Below are positions 1 through 11,572 of a stretch of 64,000 bases of DNA, piece after piece. The DNA lies in contig JAVHKY010000046.1 of assembly GCA_035079385.1 (NCBI GenBank), positions 2,666,001-2,730,000 of the forward strand. Direction: 5' to 3'. This DNA comes from Aspidiotus rigidus (Eukaryota; Arthropoda; Insecta; Hemiptera; Diaspididae). Within the stretch, counting starts at the first letter, position 1, and each line of letters starts with the position of its first letter. Below the pieces are notes generated by a model. It saw only the letters and a list, made by a program, of their open reading frames with translations, made no database searches and was not told the origin of the DNA. Position numbers and translations under genes: made by a program.

Positions 1-41
1 CGAAATTGTGATTTGTAGTCAAGTTTTTTTGCTGAACCAGC

Positions 42-92
42 ATGAAATTCGTAATCTGCGTTAAATGTCGGTTAGGATAGGACTTTTGGGTA
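42..92 (+). other. 51-bp monomer block identical between the 165- and 164-bp consensuses
   Basis: Shown on the first monomer, which itself has a G at position 67. Positions 42-92 run from 'atgaaattcgtaatctgcg' to 'gactattgggta' and do not differ between the two consensuses, although the neighbouring positions 29-41 differ at 8 of 13 sites. The block includes a 6-bp inverted pair, GAAATT and AATTTC, 14 bp apart. Most switches from one form to the other fall in or at the edge of this block (33,111; about 33,270; 35,921; 42,173; 46,586; about 61,810). It may be a bound element, a recombination substrate, or both. Confidence 0.7.
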
Positions 93-317
93 TCATTTTT
101 AGTCGCCAGTAATTTTTTTCTGATGAAAATTAAGTTTTGCATAGAAAGCGATAATTTCGAATTTTTGAAATTGTGATTTGTAGTCAAGTTTTTTTGCTGA
201 ACCAGCATGAAATTCGTAATCTGCGTTAAATGTCGGTTAGGATAGGACTTTTGGGTATCATTTTTAGTCGCCAGTAATTTTTTTCTGATGAAAATTAAGT
301 TTTGCATAGAAAGCGAT

Positions 318-337
318 AATTTCGAATTTTCGAAATT
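318..337. promoter_or_regulatory. 20-bp dyad in the monomer (first intact copy), possible protein site
   Basis: AATTTCGAA, then TT, then TTCGAAATT: a perfect 9-bp inverted repeat with a 2-bp centre containing two TTCGAA palindromes. It straddles monomer positions 153 to 7 and is intact in most 165/168-bp monomers right of 28,800 and most 164-bp monomers. In the position-85 T block it is often broken ('gaatttttgaa', 'gtattttggaa', 'caaattttcgaa'). Many satellite-binding proteins use dyads, so a binding site is plausible, but this is inference from symmetry and conservation only. Confidence 0.45.
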
Positions 338-1314
338 GTGATTTGTAGTCAAGTTTTTTTGCTGAATCAGCATGAAATTCGTAATCTGCGTTAAATTTCG
401 GTTAGGATAGGACTATTGGGTATCATTTTTAGTCGCCAGTAATTTTTTTCTGATGAAAATTAAGTTTTGCATAGAAAGCGATAATTTCGAATTTTCGAAA
501 TTGTGATTTGTAGTCAAGTTTTTTTGCTGAATCAGCATGAAATTCGTAATCTGCGTTAAATTTCGGTTAGGATAGGACTATTGGGTATCATTTTTAGTCG
601 CCAGTAATTTTTTTCTGATGAAAATTAAGTTTTGCATAGAAAGCGATAATTTCGAATTTTTGAAATTGTGATTTGTAGTCAAGTTTTTTTGCTGAATCAG
701 CATGAAATTCGTAATCTGCGTTAAATTTCGGTTAGGATAGGACTTTTGGGTATCATTTTTAGTCGCCAGTAATTTTTTTCTGATGAAAATTAAGTTTTGC
801 ATAGAAAGCGATAATTTCGAATTTTTGAAATTGTGATTTGTAGTCAAGTTTTTTTGCTGAACCAGCATGAAATTCGTAATCTGCGTTAAATGTCGGTTAG
901 GATAGGACTTTTGGGTATCATTTTTAGTCGCCAGTAATTTTTTTCTGATGAAAATTAAGTTTTGCATAGAAAGCGATAATTTCGAATTTTCGAAATTGTG
1001 ATTTGTAGTCAAGTTTTTTTGCTGAATCAGCATGAAATTCGTAATCTGCGTTAAATTTCGGTTAGGATAGGACTTTTGGGTATCATTTTTAGTCGCCAGT
1101 AATTTTTTTCTGATGAAAATTAAGTTTTGCATAGAAAGCGATAATTTCGAATTTTTGAAATTGTGATTTGTAGTCAAGTTTTTTTGCTGAATCAGCATGA
1201 AATTCGTAATCTGCGTTAAATTTCGGTTAGGATAGGACTTTTGGGTATCATTTTTAGTCGCCAGTAATTTTTTTCTGATGAAAATTAAGTTTTGCATAGA
1301 AAGCGATAATTTCG

Positions 1315-4300
1315 AATATTCGAAATTGTGATTTGTAGTCCAGTTTTTTTGCTGAATCAGCATGAAATTCGTAATCTGCGTTAAATTTCGGTTAGGATAG
1401 GACTATTGGGTATCATTTTTAGTCGCCAGTAATTTTTTTCTGATGAAAATTAAGTTTTGCATAGAAAGCGATAATTTCGAATTTTCGAAATTGTGATTTG
1501 TAGTCAAGTTTTTTTGCTGAATCAGCATGAAATTCGTAATCTGCGTTAAATTTCGGTTAGGATAGGACTATTGGGTATCATCTTTAGTCGCCAGTAATTT
1601 TTTTCTGATGAAAATTAAGTTTTGCATAGAAAGCGATAATTTCGAATTTTTGAAATTGTGATTTGTAGTCAAGTTTTTTTGCTGAATCAGCATGAAATTC
1701 GTAATCTGCGTTAAATTTCGGTTAGGATAGGACTTTTGGGTATCATTTTTAGTCGCCAGTAATTTTTTTCTGATGAAAATTAAGTTTTGCCTAGAAAGCG
1801 ATAATTTCGAATTTTTGAAATTGTGATTTGTAGTCAAGTTTTTTTGCTGAATCAGCATGAAATTCGTAATCTGCGTTAAATTTCGGTTAGGATATGACTT
1901 TTGGGTATCATTTTTAGTCGCCAGTAATTTTTTTCTGATGAAAACTAAGTTTTGCATAGAAAGCGATAATTTCAAATTTTCGAAATTGTGATTTGTAGTC
2001 AAGTTTTTTTGCTGAATCAGCATGAAATTCGTAATCTGCGTTAAATTTCGGTTAGGATAGGACTTTTGGGTATCATTTTTAGTCGCCAGTAATTTTTTTC
2101 TGATGAAAATTAAGTTTTGCATAGAAAGCGATAATTTCGAATTTTCGAAATTGTGATTTGTAGTCAAGTTTTTTTGCTGAACCAGCATGAAATTCGTAAT
2201 CTGCGTTAAATGTCGGTTAGGATAGGACTTTTGGGTATCATTTTTAGTCGCCAGTAATTTTTTTCTGATGAAAATTAAGTTTTGCATAGAAAGCGATAAT
2301 TTCGAATTTTCGAAATTGTGATTTGTAGTCAAGTTTTTTTGCTGAATCAGCATGAAATTCGTAATCTGCGTTAAATTTCGGTTAGGATAGGACTTTTGGG
2401 TATCATTTTTAGTCGCCAGTAATTTTTTTCTGATGAAAATTAAGTTTTGCATAGAAAGCGATAATTTCGAATTTTTGAAATTGTGATTTGTAGTCAAGTT
2501 TTTTTGCTGAACCAGCATGAAATTCGTAATCTGCGTTAAATGTCGGTTAGGATAGGACTTTTGGGTATCATTTTTAGTCGCCAGTAATTTTTTTCTGATG
2601 AAAATTAAGTTTTGCATAGAAAGCGATAATTTCGAATTTTCGAAATTGTGATTTGTAGTCAAGTTTTTTTGCTGAATCAGCATGAAATTCGTAATCTGCG
2701 TTAAATTTCGGTTAGGATAGGACTTTTGGGTATCATTTTTAGTCGCCAGTAATTTTTTTCTGATGAAAATTAAGTTTTGCATAGAAAGCGATAATTTCGA
2801 ATTTTTGAAATTGTGATTTGTAGTCAAGTTTTTTTGCTGAATCAGCATGAAATTCGTAATCTGCGTTAAATTTCGGTTAGGATAGGACTTTTGGGTATCA
2901 TTTTTAGTCGCCAGTAATTTTTTTCTGATGAAAATTAAGTTTTGCATAGAAAGCGATAATTTCGAATATTCGAAATTGTGATTTGTAGTCAAGTTTTTTT
3001 GCTGAATCAGCATGAAATTCGTAATCTGCGTTAAATTTCGGTTAGGATAGGACTATTGGGTATCATTTTTAGTCGCCAGTAATTTTTTTCTGATGAAAAT
3101 TAAGTTTTGCATAGAAAGCGATAATTTCGAATTTTTGAAATTGTGATTTGTAGTCAAGTTTTTTTGCTGAATCAGCATGAAATTCGTAATCTGCGTTAAA
3201 TTTCGGTTAGGATAGGACTTTTGGGTATCATTTTTAGTCGCCAGTAATTTTTTTCTGATGGCAATTAAGTTTTGCATAGAAAGCGATAATTTCGTATTTT
3301 GGAAATTGTGATTTGTAGTCATGTTTTTTTGCTGAATCAGCATGAAATTCGTAATCTGCGTTAAATTTCGGTTAGGATAGGACTTTTGGGTATCATTTTT
3401 AGTCGCCAGTAATTTTTTTCTGATGAAAATTAAGTTTTGCCTAGAAAGCGATAATTTCGAATTTTTGAAATTGTGATTTGTAGTCAAGTTTTTTTGCTGA
3501 ATCAGCATGAAATTCGTAATCTGCGTTAAATTTCGGTTAGGATAGGACTTTTGGGTATCATTTTTAGTCGCCAGTAATTTTTTTCTGATGAAAACTAAGT
3601 TTTGCCTAGAAAGCGATAATTTCGAATTTTTGAAATTGTGATTTGTAGTCAAGTTTTTTTGCTGAATCAGCATGAAATTCGTAATCTGCGTTAAATTTCG
3701 GTTAGGATAGGACTTTTGGGTATCATTTTTAGTCGCCAGTAATTTTTTTCTGATGAAAATTAAGTTTTGCATAGAAAGCGATAATTTCGAATTTTTGAAA
3801 TTGTGATTTGTAGTCAAGTTTTTTTGCTGAATCAGCATGAAATTCGTAATCTGCGTTAAATTTCGGTTAGGATAGGACTTTTGGGTATCATTTTTAGTCG
3901 CCAGTAATTTTTTTCTGATGAAAATTAAGTTTTGCATAGAAAGCGATAATTTCGAATTTTTGAAATTGTGATTTGTAGTCAAGTTTTTTTGCTGAATCAG
4001 CATGAAATTCGTAATCTGCGTTAAATTTCGGTTAGGATAGGACTTTTGGGTATCATTTTTAGTCGCCAGTAATTTTTTTCTGATGAAAATTAAGTTTTGC
4101 ATAGAAAGCGATAATTTCGAATTTTTGAAATTGTGATTTGTAGTCAAGTTTTTTTGCTGAATCAGCATGAAATTCGTAATCTGCGTTAAATTTCGATTAG
4201 GATAGGACTTTTGGGTATCATTTTTAGTCGCCAGTAATTTTTTTCTGATGGCAATTAAGTTTTGCATAGAAAGCGATAATTTCGTATTTTGGAAATTGTG

Positions 4301-7300
4301 ATTTGTAGTCATGTTTTTTTGCTGAATCAGCATGAAATTCGTAATCTGTGTTAAATTTCGGTTAGGATAGGACTTTTGGGTATCATTTTTAGTCGCCAGT
4401 AATTTTTTTCTGATGAAAATTAAGTTTTGCCTAGAAAGCGATAATTTCGAATTTTTGAAATTGTGATTTGTAGTCAAGTTTTTTTGCTGAATCAGCATGA
4501 AATTCGTAATCTGCGTTAAATTTCGGTTAGGATATGACTTTTGGGTATCATTTTTAGTCGCCAGTAATTTTTTTCTGATGAAAACTAAGTTTTGCATAGA
4601 AAGCGATAATTTCAAATTTTCGAAATTGTGATTTGTAGTCAAGTTTTTTTGCTGAATCAGCATGAAATTCGTAATCTGCGTTAAATTTCGGTTAGGATAG
4701 GACTTTTGGGTATCATTTTTAGTCGCCAGTAATTTTTTTCTGATGAAAATTAAGTTTTGCATAGAAAGCGATAATTTCGAATTTTCGAAATTGTGATTTG
4801 TAGTCAAGTTTTTTTGCTGAACCAGCATGAAATTCGTAATCTGCGTTAAATGTCGGTTAGGATAGGACTTTTGGGTATCATTTTTAGTCGCCAGTAATTT
4901 TTTTCTGATGAAAATTAAGTTTTGCATAGAAAGCGATAATTTCGAATTTTTGAAATTGTGATTTGTAGTCAAGTTTTTTTGCTGAACCAGCATGAAATTC
5001 GTAATCTGCGTTAAATGTCGGTTAGGATAGGACTTTTGGGTATCATTTTTAGTCGCCAGTAATTTTTTTCTGATGAAAATTAAGTTTTGCATAGAAAGCG
5101 ATAATTTCGAATTTTTGAAATTGTGATTTGTAGTCAAGTTTTTTTGCTGAATCAGCATGAAATTCGTAATCTGCGTTAAATTTCGGTTAGGATAGGACTT
5201 TTGGGTATCATTTTTAGTCGCCAGTAATTTTTTTCTGATGAAAATTAAGTTTTGCATAGAAAGCGATAATTTCGAATATTCGAAATTGTGATTTGTAGTC
5301 AAGTTTTTTTGCTGAATCAGCATGAAATTCGTAATCTGCGTTAAATTTCGGTTAGGATAGGACTATTGGGTATCATTTTTAGTCGCCAGTAATTTTTTTC
5401 TGATGAAAATTAAGTTTTGCATAGAAAGCGATAATTTCGAATTTTCGAAATTGTGATTTGTAGTCAAGTTTTTTTGCTGAATCAGCATGAAATTCGTAAT
5501 CTGCGTTAAATTTCGGTTAGGATAGGACTATTGGGTATCATTTTTAGTCGCCAGTAATTTTTTTCTGATGAAAATTAAGTTTTGCATAGAAAGCGATAAT
5601 TTCGAATTTTTGAAATTGTGATTTGTAGTCAAGTTTTTTTGCTGAATCAGCATGAAATTCGTAATCTGCGTTAAATTTCGGTTAGGATAGGACTTTTGGG
5701 TATCATTTTTAGTCGCCAGTAATTTTTTTCTGATGAAAATTAAGTTTTGCATAGAAAGCGATAATTTCGAATTTTTGAAATTGTGATTTGTAGTCAAGTT
5801 TTTTTGCTGAATCAGCATGAAATTCGTAATCTGCGTTAAATTTCGGTTAGGATAGGACTTTTGGGTATCATTTTTAGTCGCCAGTAATTTTTTTCTGATG
5901 AAAATTAAGTTTTGCATAGAAAGCGATAATTTCGAATTTTTGAAATTGTGATTTGTAGTCAAGTTTTTTTGCTGAATCAGCATGAAATTCGTAATCTGCG
6001 TTAAATTTCGGTTAGGATAGGACTTTTGGGTATCATTTTTAGTCGCCAGTAATTTTTTTCTGATGAAAATTAAGTTTTGCATAGAAAGCGATAATTTCGA
6101 ATTTTTGAAATTGTGATTTGTAGTCAAGTTTTTTTGCTGAATCAGCATGAAATTCGTAATCTGCGTTAAATTTCGATTAGGATAGGACTTTTGGGTATCA
6201 TTTTTAGTCGCCAGTAATTTTTTTCTGATGGCAATTAAGTTTTGCATTGAAAGCGATAATTTCGTATTTTGGAAATTGTGATTTGTAGTCATGTTTTTTT
6301 GCTGAATCAGCATGAAATTCGTAATCTGCGTTAAATTTCGGTTAGGATAGGACTTTTGGGTATCATTTTTAGTCGCCAGTAATTTTTTTCTGATGAAAAT
6401 TAAGTTTTGCCTAGAAAGCGATAATTTCGAATTTTTGAAATTGTGATTTGTAGTCAAGTTTTTTTGCTGAATCAGCATGAAATTCGTAATCTGCGTTAAA
6501 TTTCGGTTAGGATATGACTTTTGGGTATCATTTTTAGTCGCCAGTAATTTTTTTCTGATGAAAACTAAGTTTTGCATAGAAAGCGATAATTTCAAATTTT
6601 CGAAATTGTGATTTGTAGTCAAGTTTTTTTGCTGAATCAGCATGAAATTCGTAATCTGCGTTAAATTTCGGTTAGGATAGGACTTTTGGGTATCATTTTT
6701 AGTCGCCAGTAATTTTTTTCTGATGAAAATTAAGTTTTGCATAGAAAGCGATAATTTCGAATTTTCGAAATTGTGATTTGTAGTCAAGTTTTTTTGCTGA
6801 ACCAGCATGAAATTCGTAATCTGCGTTAAATGTCGGTTAGGATAGGACTTTTGGGTATCATTTTTAGTCGCCAGTAATTTTTTTCTGATGAAAATTAAGT
6901 TTTGCATAGAAAGCGATAATTTCGAATTTTTGAAATTGTGATTTGTAGTCAAGTTTTTTTGCTGAACCAGCATGAAATTCGTAATCTGCGTTAAATGTCG
7001 GTTAGGATAGGACTTTTGGGTATCATTTTTAGTCGCCAGTAATTTTTTTCTGATGAAAATTAAGTTTTGCATAGAAAGCGATAATTTCGAATTTTCGAAA
7101 TTGTGATTTGTAGTCAAGTTTTTTTGCTGAATCAGCATGAAATTCGTAATCTGCGTTAAATTTCGGTTAGGATAGGACTTTTGGGTATCATTTTTAGTCG
7201 CCAGTAATTTTTTTCTGATGAAAATTAAGTTTTGCATAGAAAGCGATAATTTCGAATTTTTGAAATTGTGATTTGTAGTCAAGTTTTTTTGCTGAATCAG

Positions 7301-7420
7301 CATGAAATTCGTAATCTGCGTTAAATTTCGGTTAGGATAGGACTTTTGGGTATCATTTTTAGTCGCCAGTAATTTTTTTCTGATGAAAATTAAGTTTTGC
7401 ATAGAAAGCGATAATTTCGA
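1315..7420 (+). repeat. Higher-order repeat blocks of 10, 14 and 13 monomers
   Basis: A composite landmark, the variant 'gaatattcg' followed by one or two monomers with A at position 85, recurs at about 1,315, 2,965, 5,275 and 7,420. The intervals are 1,650, 2,310 and 2,145 bp, that is 10, 14 and 13 monomers of 165 bp. Inside the blocks the same series of variant monomers appears in similar order, for example 'tttcgattag' at 4,191 and 6,171 (12 monomers apart). This is a higher-order repeat whose copies differ by gain or loss of whole monomers, as expected from unequal exchange in register. Confidence 0.8.
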
Positions 7421-10400
7421 ATATTCGAAATTGTGATTTGTAGTCAAGTTTTTTTGCTGAATCAGCATGAAATTCGTAATCTGCGTTAAATTTCGGTTAG
7501 GGTAGGACTATTGGGTATCATTTTTAGTCGCCAGTAATTTTTTTCTGATGAAAATTAAGTTTTGCATAGAAAGCGATAATTTCGAATTTTCGAAATTGTG
7601 ATTTGTAGTCAAGTTTTTTTGCTGAATCAGCATGAAATTCGTAATCTGCGTTAAATTTCGGTTAGGATAGGACTATTGGGTATCATTTTTAGTCGCCAGT
7701 AATTTTTTTCTGATGAAAATTAAGTTTTGCATAGAAAGCGATAATTTCGAATTTTCGAAATTGTGATTTGTAGTCAAGTTTTTTTGCTGAATCAGCATGA
7801 AATTCGTAATCTGCGTTAAATTTCGGTTAGGATAGGACTTTTGGGTATCATTTTTAGTCGCCAGTAATTTTTTTCTGATGAAAATTAAGTTTTGCATAGA
7901 AAGCGATAATTTCGAATTTTTGAAATCGTGATTTGTAGTCAAGTTTTTTTGCTGAATCAGCATGAAATTCGTAATCTGCGTTAAATTTCGGTTAGGATAG
8001 GACTTTTGGGTATCATTTTTAGTCGCCAGTAATTTTTTTCTGATGGCAATTAAGTTTTGCATAGAAAGCGATAATTTCGTATTTTGGAAATTGTGATTTG
8101 TAGTCATGTTTTTTTGCTGAATCAGCATGAAATTCGTAATCTGCGTTAAATTTCGGTTAGGATAGGACTTTTGGGTATCATTTTTAGTCGCCAGTAATTT
8201 TTTTCTGATGAAAATTAAGTTTTGCCTAGAAAGCGATAATTTCGAATTTTTGAAATTGTGATTTGTAGTCAAGTTTTTTTGCTGAATCAGCATGAAATTC
8301 GTAATCTGCGTTAAATTTCGGTTAGGATAGGACTTTTGGGTATCATTTTTAGTCGCCAGTAATTTTTTTCTGATGAAAATTAAGTTTTGCCTAGAAAGCG
8401 ATAATTTCGAATTTTTGAAATTGTGATTTGTAGTCAAGTTTTTTTGCTGAATCAGCATGAAATTCGTAATCTGCGTTAAATTTCGGTTAGGATAGGACTT
8501 TTGGGTATCATTTTTAGTCGCCAGTAATTTTTTTCTGATGAAAACTAAGTTTTGCATAGAAAGCGATAATTTCAAATTTTCGAAATTGTGATTTGTAGTC
8601 AAGTTTTTTTGCTGAATCAGCATGAAATTCGTAATCTGCGTTAAATTTCGGTTAGGATAGGACTATTGGGTATCATTTTTAGTCGCCAGTAATTTTTTTC
8701 TGATGAAAATTAAGTTTTGCATAGAAAGCGATAATTTCGAATTTTTGAAATTGTGATTTGTAGTCAAGTTTTTTTGCTGAATCAGCATGAAATTCGTAAT
8801 CTGCGTTAAATTTCGGTTAGGATAGGACTTTTGGGTATCATTTTTAGTCGCCAGTAATTTTTTTCTGATGAAAATTAAGTTTTGCATAGAAAGCGATAAT
8901 TTCGAATTTTTGAAATTGTGATTTGTAGTCAAGTTTTTTTGCTGAATCAGCATGAAATTCGTAATCTGCGTTAAATTTCGGTTAGGATAGGACTTTTGGG
9001 TATCATTTTTAGTCGCCAGTAATTTTTTTCTGATGGCAATTAAGTTTTGCATAGAAAGCGATAATTTCGTATTTTGGAAATTGTGATTTGTAGTCAAGTT
9101 TTTTTGCTGAATCAGCATGAAATTCGTAATCTGCGTTAAATTTCGGTTAGGATAGGACTTTTGGGTATCATTTTTAGTCGCCAGTAATTTTTTTCTGATG
9201 AAAATTAAGTTTTGCCTAGAAAGCGATAATTTCGAATTTTTGAAATTGTGATTTGTAGTCAAGTTTTTTTGCTGAATCAGCATGAAATTCGTAATCTGCG
9301 TTAAATTTCGGTTAGGATAGGACTTTTGGGTATCATTTTTAGTCGCCAGTAATTTTTTTCTGATGAAAATTAAGTTTTGCCTAGAAAGCGATAATTTCGA
9401 ATTTTTGAAATTGTGATTTGTAGTCAAGTTTTTTTGCTGAATCAGCATGAAATTCGTAATCTGCGTTAAATTTCGGTTAGGATAGGACTTTTGGGTATCA
9501 TTTTTAGTCGCCAGTAATTTTTTTCTGATGAAAACTAAGTTTTGCATAGAAAGCGATAATTTCAAATTTTCGAAATTGTGATTTGTAGTCAAGTTTTTTT
9601 GCTGAATCAGCATGAAATTCGTAATCTGCGTTAAATTTCGGTTAGGATAGGACTTTTGGGTATCATTTTTAGTCGCCAGTAATTTTTTTCTGATGAAAAT
9701 TAAGTTTTGCATAGAAAGCGATAATTTCGAATTTTTGAAATTGTGATTTGTAGTCAAGTTTTTTTGCTGAACCAGCCTGAAATTCGTAATCTGCGTTAAA
9801 TTTCGGTTAGGATAGGACTTTTGGGTATCATTTTTAGTCGCCAGTAATTTTTTTCTGATGAAAATTAAGTTTTGCATAGAAAGCGATAATTTCGAATTTT
9901 CGAAATTGTGATTTGTAGTCAAGTTTTTTTGCTGAATCAGCATGAAATTCGTAATCTGCGTTAAATTTCGGTTAGGATAGGACTTTTGGGTATCATTTTT
10001 AGTCGCCAGTAATTTTTTTCTGATGAAAATTAAGTTTTGCATAGAAAGCGATAATTTCGAATTTTTGAAATTGTGATTTGTAGTCAAGTTTTTTTGCTGA
10101 ATCAGCATGAAATTCGTAATCTGCGTTAAATTTCGGTTAGGATAGGACTTTTGGGTATCATTTTTAGTCGCCAGTAATTTTTTTCTGATGAAAATTACGT
10201 TTTGCATAGAAAGCGATAATTTCGAATTTTTGAAATTGTGATTTGTAGTCAAGTTTTTTTGCTGAATCAGCATGAAATTCGTAATCTGCGTTAAATTTCG
10301 GTTAGGATAGGACTTTTGGGTATCATTTTTAGTCGCCAGTAATTTTTTTCTGATGGCAATTAAGTTTTGCATAGAAAGCGATAATTTCGTATTTTGGAAA

Positions 10401-11572
10401 TTGTGATTTGTAGTCATGTTTTTTTGCTGAATCAGCATGAAATTCGTAATCTGCGTTAAATTTCGGTTAGGATAGGACTTTTGGGTATCATTTTTAGTCG
10501 CCAGTAATTTTTTTCTGATGAAAATTAAGTTTTGCATAGAAAGCGATAATTTCGTATTTTGGAAATTGTGATTTGTAGTCATCTTTTTTTGCTGAATCAG
10601 CATGAAATTCGTAATCTGCGTTAAATTTCGGTTAGGATAGGACTTTTGGGTATCATTTTTAGTCGCCAGTAATTTTTTTCTGATGAAAACTAAGTTTTGC
10701 ATAGAAAGCGATAATTTCAAATTTTCGAAATTGTGATTTGTAGTCAAGTTTTATTGCTGAATCAGCATGAAATTCGTAATCTGCGTTAAATTTCGGTTAG
10801 GATAGGACTTTTGGGTATCATTTTTAGTCGCCAGTAATTTTTTTCTGATGAAAATTAAGTTTTGCATAGAAAGCGATAATTTCGAATTTTCGAAATTGTG
10901 ATTTGTAGTCAAGTTTTTTTGCTGAATCAGCATGAAATTCGTAATCTGCGTTAAATTTCGGTTAGGATAGGACTTTTGGGTATCATTTTTAGTCGCCAGT
11001 AATTTTTTTCTGATGAAAATTAAGTTTTGCATAGAAAGCGATAATTTCGAATTTTTGAAATTGTGATTTGTAGTCAAGTTTTTTTGCTGAATCAGCATGA
11101 AATTCGTAATCTGCGTTAAATTTCGGTTAGGATAGGACTTTTGGGTATCATTTTTAGTCGCCAGTAATTTTTTTCTGATGAAAATTAAGTTTTGCATAGA
11201 AAGCGATAATTTCGAATTTTTGAAATTGTGATTTGTAGTCAAGTTTTTTTGCTGAATCAGCATGAAATTCGTAATCTGCGTTAAATTTCGGTTAGGATAG
11301 GACTTTTGGGTATCATTTTTAGTCGCCAGTAATTTTTTTCTGATGGCAATTAAGTTTTGCATAGAAAGCGATAATTTCGTATTTTGGAAATTGTGATTTG
11401 TAGTCATGTTTTTTTGCTGAATCAGCATGAAATTCGTAATCTGCGTTAAATTTCGGTTAGGATAGGACTTTTGGGTATCATTTTTAGTCGCCAGTAATTT
11501 TTTTCTGATGAAAATTAAGTTTTGCCTAGAAAGCGATAATTTCGAATTTTTGAAATTGTGATTTGTAGTCAA

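Larger units (their letters stand above)
1..8745 (+). repeat. 165-bp satellite, mixed position-85 T/A block (53 monomers)
   Basis: 53 monomers of exactly 165 bp. Most have T at monomer position 85; those at 415, 580, 1405, 1570, 3055, 5365, 5530, 7510, 7675 and 8665 have A. On the minus strand the A creates a TAG in the frame that is otherwise open, so apparent ORFs break at these points (for example 1568-3013, 3053-5323, 5528-7468). Other shared variants are C or T in 'gctgaaYcag', G or T in 'aaatKtcgg', 'gcctag' versus 'gcatag', and 'tgatggcaat' versus 'tgatgaaaat'. They recur in blocks rather than at random, which shows that multi-monomer units were amplified. Confidence 0.96.

Noticed and set aside
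48..62. CENP-B-box-like match at 'ttcgtaatctgcgtt'
   Set aside because: It matches only 6 of the 9 essential positions of TTCGnnnnAnnCGGG; the central A and last two G are missing. Not enough to call a CENP-B box.
71..85. Telomere-like 'ggttagg' in each monomer
   Set aside because: Only a single TTAGG-like word per monomer, with no tandem TTAGG or TTAGGG run. A coincidence rather than telomeric sequence.
66..110. tRNA-derived or polymerase III promoter (A/B box) in the monomer
   Set aside because: 'ggttaggat' and 'tagtcgccagt' only loosely resemble B and A boxes, are in the wrong order, and no cloverleaf can be drawn.
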